From an uncultured Chloroflexota bacterium (GTDB taxonomy: Bacteria > Chloroflexota > Chloroflexia > Chloroflexales > Roseiflexaceae), in NCBI GenBank assembly GCA_937876225.1, contig CALFIC010000029.1:1-11006 (forward strand): 11,006 nt of DNA, given 5' to 3'. The position numbers and the translations under genes are program-made. Below the pieces are notes generated by a model. The model had not been told where the DNA came from. It searched no databases and worked only from the letters and a program-made list of their open reading frames with translations. This document shows positions 6,023 through 11,006 of the stretch, piece by piece (the first letter of the stretch is position 1; every line of letters begins with the position of its first letter).

Positions 6023-6063
6023 GGCTACAGCATACATCAAATGGCCTATTGTGTGAGGAATGC

Positions 6064-7056
6064 GTGAAAAAGCTACGATTATGGATAGGACTCATTGTAA
6101 GCGCTGTTTGTCTGTATATTGCGTTCCAAGGATTGCACCTCGAAGATTTTGTGGGGGTGGTCAAGTCGGTCAACTACTGGTGGATTATCCCCGCCGTGGC
6201 CGTCTACACCATTGCCGTCGTGATCCGCACCTGGCGCTGGCGCGCTATGTTGCGCCCCATCGCCGACATCTCGATGGGACGGTTGTGGCCGGTCGTCGTC
6301 ATCGGCTATATGGGCAACAACGTCTACCCCGCCCGGGCCGGCGAGGTGTTGCGCTCGTATGTGTTGCGCCGTCGCGAAGGAATTGCGATGAGCGCGTCGC
6401 TTGCCACCGTGGTACTCGAACGCTTATTTGACGGCCTCATCATGTTGTTGTTTGTGTTTGTCACGTTGCCCTTTGCCCCCCTGCCCGCCGTCTACAACCA
6501 AGTAGTGACGGTGTTTAGTGTGGTGTTTGGCGTGGCGTTGCTCTTCTTTTTGGTGTTGGCATCCCGCCCAGCCCAGTTTTTGCAATTGTGGCAATGGGTG
6601 GCAACGCGATTTTTACCGGCCCGCTTTGCCAGCATGGGCAGCGACATCGTCACTAAATTTGTGAGTGGCTTGCAATCGCTCAAAAGCCCACGCGAAATGT
6701 TGGTTATTTTTGCGTCGTCGGCGTTGATTTGGCTGACCGAAACGGGTAAGTATTGGGTGATTATGCAGGGCTTTCCATTCCACGTTGATTTCACCGTGTT
6801 GATGCTCATGACAGCCGTCGTCAATCTGGCCACCACCTTGCCCTCCACTCCCGGGTATGCTGGCACCTTCGATGTGCCGGGGATTTTGGTGTTGCAACGC
6901 TATGGCATCAGCCAAGCGATTGCGACCGGCTATACCCTCGTGTTGCATGTGGCGCTATGGTTGCCGATTACCTTGCTGGGGGCCTGGTACATGCTCCGTG
7001 AACAAATGAGTTGGGATGATTTTGGGCGGGCGGTTGACGCTCGTCAAGGAGAATAA
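6064..7056 (+). CDS. Flippase-like integral membrane protein (YbhN/AglD2, LPG synthase TM region family)
   Basis: The protein has 330 residues and about eight membrane helices. Family signatures: GYMGNNVYPARAGEVLRSYVL-type motif (81-101, with N85, R91, G93 and E94), the LERLFDGL block (118-125) and LPSTPGYAGTFDVPG (259-273). This is the UPF0104/PF03706 membrane domain, shared with the flippase part of MprF. Members are linked to lipid or glycolipid translocation in the cytoplasmic membrane, often next to glycosyltransferases; this copy has no aminoacyltransferase domain. GTG at 6064 follows TGAGGAA (6054-6060) at good spacing. A TTG at 6049 would add five residues but has no ribosome binding site. 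The next gene begins 2 bp after the stop, and its ribosome binding site AAGGAG (7046-7051) lies within this gene, so the two are probably co-translated. Substrate unknown. Confidence 0.85.
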   Translation: MKKLRLWIGLIVSAVCLYIAFQGLHLEDFVGVVKSVNYWWIIPAVAVYTIAVVIRTWRWRAMLRPIADISMGRLWPVVVIGYMGNNVYPARAGEVLRSYVLRRREGIAMSASLATVVLERLFDGLIMLLFVFVTLPFAPLPAVYNQVVTVFSVVFGVALLFFLVLASRPAQFLQLWQWVATRFLPARFASMGSDIVTKFVSGLQSLKSPREMLVIFASSALIWLTETGKYWVIMQGFPFHVDFTVLMLMTAVVNLATTLPSTPGYAGTFDVPGILVLQRYGISQAIATGYTLVLHVALWLPITLLGAWYMLREQMSWDDFGRAVDARQGE

Positions 7057-7058
7057 CC

Positions 7059-8345
7059 ATGCACGTGTTGATTGTGGGTGCGGGCTATGCCGGCTTGACC
7101 GCCGCCTATCATCTCCAAAACGCCGGCCACCAGGTCACCATCTGTGAAGCCGCCCCCCAAGCGGGTGGGCTGGCGTCGGGGTTCAAAGGCAGCGAGGCCT
7201 GGGATTGGCCGCTCGAACGTTTTTATCATCATGTGTTCGAGAGCGACCACGACATCCGTGATTTGCTCACTCAAATCGGTACCGGCCACAAATTATTTTT
7301 TAAAGCACCCCGTACCGTGCAATGGTGGCGTGACCGTACCTGGGCCCTCGATAGTCCCGTCAAAGTGCTCCAGCTCCCGCTGATGCCGTTTGTCGATCGA
7401 GTGCGCTTTGGGTTTAGTATTGCCTGGCTCAAATATATCGTGCGTGATTGGCGCCCACTCGAACGCGAAACGGCCATGGCCTGGAGTCAACGGGTGATGG
7501 GCGACAAAGCCTACCGCGCCATCATCGAGCCATTGCTCAAAGGCAAATTTGGCCCCTATGCCGAAAAAGTCAATATGGCCTGGTTGTGGTCACGCTTCAA
7601 GGCCCGTACCTTTAAGTTGGGCTATTACGAGGGAGGCTTCCAAGCCTTGGCCGATGATTTAGTGACAGCGCTGACAGCCAAAGGGGTCAAATTCTATTTC
7701 AATCGCCCCCTATCGTCACTCAATTACGACGGCAATCATTGGTTTGCCACTGCCGCCAACGGCGAAGTCATTACCAGCGACAAAGTGCTGGTCACGAGTG
7801 GCCCCGATATGCTCAAACGCATCGTACCGAATCTGCCCGCCGCTTATACATCCAGCCTGACGTCGCTCAATTCGCTAGGGGCGATGGTGATTACGATTGC
7901 CTTGAAACAGCCCCTGACTAGTGGCGATTATTGGATTAATACGCCCAAACCCGAATACCCGATGCTGGCCATCGTCGAGCACACCCACTTTGTAGATGCA
8001 GCCCATTACAACGGCGATCATTTGATTTATTGTGGCGATTATGTGCCGGTAGACCATGAATACATGACCATGGATAAAGACGCTATTTTGCAACGCTTTA
8101 TCCCGGCGCTGACCCGCATCAACCCGGCTTTTAACGCCAGCTGGATTCGCGATGCCTGGGTGCATCGTGAGCGCTATGCCCAACCAGTGGCGCCCGTCAA
8201 CCACAGCGCCAATATCCCCACCATCAAAACACCGCTAGCGGGGTTGTATTGGGCCAGTATGAGCCATGTCTATCCGTGGGATCGCGGCACCAATTTCGCC
8301 GTCGAAATCGGCAAACGGGCCGCCGAAACCATCTTGGAAGCCTAG
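7059..8345 (+). CDS. FAD-dependent oxidoreductase (amine oxidase / protoporphyrinogen-oxidase-like fold)
   Basis: This 428-residue flavoprotein opens with a complete Rossmann dinucleotide fold, GAGYAG (7-12) and Glu30 at the end of the second strand, followed by AGGLASGF (35-42), the second contact typical of amine oxidase, HemY and UDP-galactopyranose mutase relatives. The C-terminus has GLYWASMSHVYPWDRGTNFA (395-414), matching the position where these enzymes close over FAD. No N-terminal export signal is visible. The substrate could be an isoprenoid, a sugar nucleotide or a porphyrin; it is clearly not a full-length standard HemY. AAGGAG at 7046-7051 supports the start. Coupling with the flippase-like gene suggests a role in envelope lipid or glycan metabolism, which is inference. 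Confidence 0.85.
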   Translation: MHVLIVGAGYAGLTAAYHLQNAGHQVTICEAAPQAGGLASGFKGSEAWDWPLERFYHHVFESDHDIRDLLTQIGTGHKLFFKAPRTVQWWRDRTWALDSPVKVLQLPLMPFVDRVRFGFSIAWLKYIVRDWRPLERETAMAWSQRVMGDKAYRAIIEPLLKGKFGPYAEKVNMAWLWSRFKARTFKLGYYEGGFQALADDLVTALTAKGVKFYFNRPLSSLNYDGNHWFATAANGEVITSDKVLVTSGPDMLKRIVPNLPAAYTSSLTSLNSLGAMVITIALKQPLTSGDYWINTPKPEYPMLAIVEHTHFVDAAHYNGDHLIYCGDYVPVDHEYMTMDKDAILQRFIPALTRINPAFNASWIRDAWVHRERYAQPVAPVNHSANIPTIKTPLAGLYWASMSHVYPWDRGTNFAVEIGKRAAETILEA

Positions 8346-8388
8346 TCCCCGACGCCCCTACTGTTTTTTTCATGACAAGGAGGTTGTG

Positions 8389-9369
8389 ATGGCTGATCGA
8401 TTTTTACTCACCGGTGCCCTCGGCTGTATCGGCTCATGGGTAGCGCGCAATTTGGTGAATCAAGGGATGCCACCGGTCATCCTCGATATTGGGGGTGATC
8501 CCAAGCGACTCAAGCAATTGATGAGCGACAGTGATTTGGCCAAAATCACTTTTGTAACTGGCGATGTCACTGATTTGGCCACCGTCGAAAAAACCCTCGA
8601 CGATCACGACATCACCCACATCATCCACTTGGCAGCCCTGCAAGTGCCGTTTTGTCGCGCCAATCCGTCACTCGGCGCCAGTGTCAATGTAGTAGGCACA
8701 GTCAACATGTTTGAGGCGGCCAACAAACGCAAAGATCGCATCAACAAAGTGGTCTATGCCTCGTCGGTAGCCGTCTATGACGCCGCCGACGGCAATAGTG
8801 GCGAAATCAGCCACGGCATGGTTGGCCATCCCACCACCTTGTACGGCGTCTACAAGCAGGCCAACGAAGGCACCGCCCGGGTCTATTGGCACGAACAAAA
8901 GTTCCCTAGCATTGCGTTGCGCCCCTACATCGTCTATGGCACCGGCCGCGACCAAGGGATGACCTCGACCCCCACCAAAGCGATGTTTGCGGCGGCCGTC
9001 GACCAGCCCTACCACATTCCGTTTGGGGGACGGGCCGACTATCACTATGCCGACGATGTCGCCAACACCTTCATTGCCTGTGCCCGCGTGCCGTTTGCCG
9101 GCGCCGACATGTTCAATATCCGTGGCAGTTTGGCCAGCGTGCCCGAAATCATCCAAGCCATCGAGGCCGTGGCACCGAGTGTCGCAGGCAAAATCACCTG
9201 TACCAGCGACACCCTGCCCTTCCCCGACGAATACGAAAACAACCAACTCGAAGCCTTGATTGGCAAATTGCCCTATACCCCCCTCGACCAAGCGGTCAAA
9301 GACACCATCGTGCGCTACCGCGATTTGGTTAGCCGGGGTGTGATGGCCAAAGACGCCTTGTTGGGATAA
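8389..9369 (+). CDS. Extended SDR NAD(P)-dependent epimerase/dehydratase
   Basis: This 326-residue extended short-chain dehydrogenase has the cofactor motif TGALGCIG (8-15, GxxGxxG) and Asp33 at the end of strand two, which favours NAD+ over NADP+. The GDVTD block (58-62) and HLAALQVP (80-87) follow. The catalytic set is Ser125/Ser126 in YASSVAVY and Y152-xxx-K156 in LYGVYK. RPYIVYGTGRDQG (178-190) is the usual substrate-side segment. Such proteins epimerise, dehydrate or reduce nucleotide sugars, or oxidise free sugars and uronates; the activity cannot be fixed here. The frame opens upstream at 8266 inside the previous gene, but AAGGAGG (8377-8383) sits 5 bp before the ATG at 8389, which decides the start. 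The 43-bp gap to the previous gene has a T7 run but no hairpin. Confidence 0.88.
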   Translation: MADRFLLTGALGCIGSWVARNLVNQGMPPVILDIGGDPKRLKQLMSDSDLAKITFVTGDVTDLATVEKTLDDHDITHIIHLAALQVPFCRANPSLGASVNVVGTVNMFEAANKRKDRINKVVYASSVAVYDAADGNSGEISHGMVGHPTTLYGVYKQANEGTARVYWHEQKFPSIALRPYIVYGTGRDQGMTSTPTKAMFAAAVDQPYHIPFGGRADYHYADDVANTFIACARVPFAGADMFNIRGSLASVPEIIQAIEAVAPSVAGKITCTSDTLPFPDEYENNQLEALIGKLPYTPLDQAVKDTIVRYRDLVSRGVMAKDALLG

Positions 9370-9375
9370 TCCAAC

Positions 9376-9415
9376 CATCATCCCTGTAGCCATTTATCTG
9401 GCTACAGGGATGATG
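9376..9415 (+). repeat. Perfect 16-bp stem-loop between the epimerase and reductase genes
   Basis: CATCATCCCTGTAGCC (9376-9391) pairs perfectly with 9400-9415 around an 8-nt loop, ATTTATCT. It begins 6 bp after the epimerase stop. No T-run follows (CATCTACTGC), so it is a poor intrinsic terminator. An intercistronic element that stops 3' exonucleases or partly attenuates transcription, or a dispersed palindrome, fits better. It ends 26 bp before the next start codon and leaves the ribosome binding site AAGGA (9430-9434) free. Confidence 0.65.
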
Positions 9416-9441
9416 CATCTACTGCACACAAGGATGCCACG

Positions 9442-10371
9442 ATGCGCTACAACTTCCTCGGCAACACCGAATTGCGGGTGTCGGCACTGGGACTCGGGGG
9501 CTCGACACTCGGGAGCGTGTTTGGCGCCGTCGACCAGACCCAAGGCATCCGGATCGTCCATCGCGCCCTTGCGATGGGCGTCAATTATTTCGACGTGGCG
9601 CCGGCCTACGGCTCAACCCGCGCCGAAACCGTCCTCGGGGCGGCGTTGGGTGGCATCCCCCGCGACCGCTACGTGCTGTCGACCAAGGTCGGCCAGTATG
9701 GCGACGCCGGCACTGATTTTTCGCCGACCCGGGTAGTGCACGAACTCGAGCAAAGCATGAAGCGCCTCGGTGTCAACTATATTGATGTGGTCTATTGTCA
9801 CGACATCGAATACGTAGACATCGATTATGTCATTACCCACACCATCCCGACGTTGCGTCAGCTCCAAGCCCAAGGCAAAATCGGCTTGGTGGGGGTCAGT
9901 GGCTATCCGCTGGCGATATTCCCCAAAGTCCTCGCCGCTACCACCATCGATGCCGTGATTGCCTATTGTCACCTAATGCTGAGCAATACGCGTTTGCAAA
10001 AAATGCTGCCGCTGTTTGCCGACCGCAAAGTAGGGGTAGTCAATGCGGCACCGCTGGGGATGGGCTTGTTTACCCCCCAAGGGCCGCCTGACTGGCACCC
10101 AGCGACCCCGCAAATCAAGGCGGTGTGTGCCGAGGCGGTGGCGTTTTGTGCGGCACAAGGGGTCGACATCACCCAATTAGCGCTCCAATACGCCGTCGCA
10201 CAAACGGGAGTGGCCAGCACGCTCGCGAGTGCGGCGAGTATCGCCGAAATCGAAAAAAACGTCATCGCACTGGAATCCCCCCTCGACCACGAGTTCGTCG
10301 CCCGCGTCCAAGCCATCCTGGCGCCGATTCGTGACGTGAGCTGGCAGACGGGGCGCCCGGAAAACAATTAG
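9442..10371 (+). CDS. Aldo/keto reductase, L-galactose dehydrogenase-like
   Basis: This 309-residue NAD(P)-dependent TIM-barrel oxidoreductase has the full aldo/keto reductase tetrad: Asp51 and Tyr56 in FDVAPAYGSTRAE, Lys82 in LSTKVGQYG and His120 in VVYCHDIEY. The surrounding sequence (FSPTRVVHELEQSMKRLGV, CHDIEY, ITHTIPTLRQLQAQGKI, APLGMGLFTPQGPPDWHPA) strongly recalls the plant L-galactose 1-dehydrogenase group and bacterial D-threo-aldose/L-fucose dehydrogenases, which oxidise an aldose to its lactone. That comparison is from memory. The start at 9442 has AAGGA (9430-9434) with 7 bp spacing. The neighbouring SDR would suit a sugar-oxidising pathway. The DUF899 gene follows after 9 bp. The family is firm, the exact sugar is not. 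Confidence 0.88.
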   Translation: MRYNFLGNTELRVSALGLGGSTLGSVFGAVDQTQGIRIVHRALAMGVNYFDVAPAYGSTRAETVLGAALGGIPRDRYVLSTKVGQYGDAGTDFSPTRVVHELEQSMKRLGVNYIDVVYCHDIEYVDIDYVITHTIPTLRQLQAQGKIGLVGVSGYPLAIFPKVLAATTIDAVIAYCHLMLSNTRLQKMLPLFADRKVGVVNAAPLGMGLFTPQGPPDWHPATPQIKAVCAEAVAFCAAQGVDITQLALQYAVAQTGVASTLASAASIAEIEKNVIALESPLDHEFVARVQAILAPIRDVSWQTGRPENN

Positions 10372-10380
10372 GGGACAACT

Positions 10381-11006
10381 ATGAGCGAAATCCCCCATCC
10401 CTTAATTACCACCCGTGACGAATGGGCGCAGGCCCGCCAAGAATTGTTGCTGGCCGAAAAAGAGCTGACGCGCCAGCGTGACCGCGTCAATGCGGCTCGC
10501 CGGCGCTTACCGATGGTGCCAGTCGAAAATTATTTGTTTGACGGTGAGCAGGGTGAAGTACACTTTGTTGATTTGTTTGCGGGTCAACGCCAACTCATCA
10601 TCTATCACTTCATGTTTGGGCCAGAATGGGAGGTCGGCTGCCCCGTCTGTACTGGCTACATGAATTCGTTGTGTGATCTCTCTCGTCTCACCCAGAGTGA
10701 CACCACCTTTGCGATTATCGCGCACGCCCCCATCGCCAAAATCCTCGATCACAAAGCGCGCGCCGGCATTCGCTTCCCCATGTATTCGGCGTTTCGCAAC
10801 ACGTTTAATTACGATTTTGCGATGTCGACCCCCGAAGGGGGCGAAGGTCAAGGGGTGAGTGTCTTTTTCCAACGCGATGGCCAGGTCTATCACACCTACA
10901 GCACCCAACAACGAGGCGTCGAGGGGTTGAGTAGTGTCGACGCCTTCCTCGACATCACGCCCTATGGTCGCCAACAAGATTTTGAAGATTCACCGGCGGG
11001 TTGGCC
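10381..11006 (+). CDS. DUF899 family thioredoxin-fold protein, 3' end cut by window
   Basis: The frame is open from ATG 10381 to the window edge, giving at least 208 residues with the C-terminus missing. It starts with a charged helix (DEWAQARQELLLAEKELTRQ), then RRLPMVPVENYLFDG, a strand LIIYHFMFGPEWEVGCPVCTG, and further thioredoxin-like blocks (FAIIAHAP; FPMYSAF; GVSVFFQRDGQVYHTYST). This order is that of the DUF899 family, related to thioredoxin/peroxiredoxin folds. A CPVC pair (Cys67, Cys70) lies where the redox CxxC is expected. The physiological function of the family is poorly known; thiol-disulfide chemistry is plausible. AGGGGA just upstream gives the ribosome binding site, 9 bp separate it from the reductase stop, and co-transcription is likely. 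Confidence 0.85.
   Translation, partial: MSEIPHPLITTRDEWAQARQELLLAEKELTRQRDRVNAARRRLPMVPVENYLFDGEQGEVHFVDLFAGQRQLIIYHFMFGPEWEVGCPVCTGYMNSLCDLSRLTQSDTTFAIIAHAPIAKILDHKARAGIRFPMYSAFRNTFNYDFAMSTPEGGEGQGVSVFFQRDGQVYHTYSTQQRGVEGLSSVDAFLDITPYGRQQDFEDSPAGW

Noticed and set aside
5781..6063. Possible structured non-coding RNA in the spacer
   Set aside because: Hairpins exist but match dispersed repeats also present at 4069-4150, so a repeat origin explains them better than a dedicated RNA.
5614..6173. Minus-strand open frames in the 5757-6063 spacer
   Set aside because: They overlap the kinase end, the repeat elements and a strong plus-strand promoter; the proteins are Pro/His/Ser-rich without motifs.
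8668..9393. Long minus-strand open frame (241 codons) opposite the epimerase
   Set aside because: It is a mirror of the codon use of the real gene on the plus strand. Its protein is low-complexity Gly/Val/Asp-rich and has no family motif.
1..11006. CRISPR array, tRNA/rRNA, transposase, toxin-antitoxin or defence system
   Set aside because: No regularly spaced direct repeats, no cloverleaf-like segment and no protein with such domains were seen on either strand.

Overview
The window carries ten protein genes, nine complete and one cut by the right edge. There are no RNA genes, CRISPR arrays, transposases or phage genes. By eye the GC content is moderate, in the mid-50s percent. Several intergenic spaces hold small palindromic repeat elements. 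Together with the variants of the S41 peptidase, UbiA-like and UbiB-like proteins, this looks most like a Chloroflexota genome, probably class Chloroflexia. That assignment is inference from remembered family features, not a database result.

Left part (1-2887): an EamA/DMT-type membrane transporter (+) meets an Ogt-type DNA repair methyltransferase (-) tail to tail with 4 bp between stop codons. The methyltransferase diverges from a membrane-anchored PDZ/S41 peptidase (+), whose usual catalytic lysine position holds threonine. A strong hairpin at 2852-2887 lies between the convergent peptidase and prenyltransferase genes and probably terminates both.

Middle (2888-5756): a UbiA-superfamily prenyltransferase (-) and a UbiB/AarF/ABC1 atypical kinase (+) are divergently transcribed from a 349-bp spacer. 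The pairing suggests isoprenoid quinone synthesis. The spacer holds a perfect 30-bp palindrome, a nested hairpin repeat, a consensus -10 box and a 5' leader stem-loop. The kinase frame stays open far upstream of the real start, but a GTG with a good ribosome binding site at 4245 is the likely start.

Right part (5757-11006): a roughly 300-bp repeat-bearing spacer ends in a clear sigma-70 type promoter (TTGACA, 17 bp, TAAGAT). It drives a probable co-directional set: a flippase-like YbhN/AglD-type membrane protein, an FAD-dependent amine-oxidase-fold oxidoreductase starting 2 bp after it, an extended short-chain NAD-dependent epimerase/dehydratase, an L-galactose-dehydrogenase-like aldo/keto reductase, and a partial DUF899 thioredoxin-fold protein. 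The first two genes look tightly coupled and fit envelope lipid or glycolipid work. The next two fit sugar or sugar-nucleotide redox chemistry. No enzyme here fixes the substrate.

I see no defence, secretion or mobile system. The most notable items are the lysine-less S41 peptidase, the perfect palindrome in the ubiA/ubiB spacer, the family of nested hairpin repeats, and the uncharacterised five-gene redox/flippase set.
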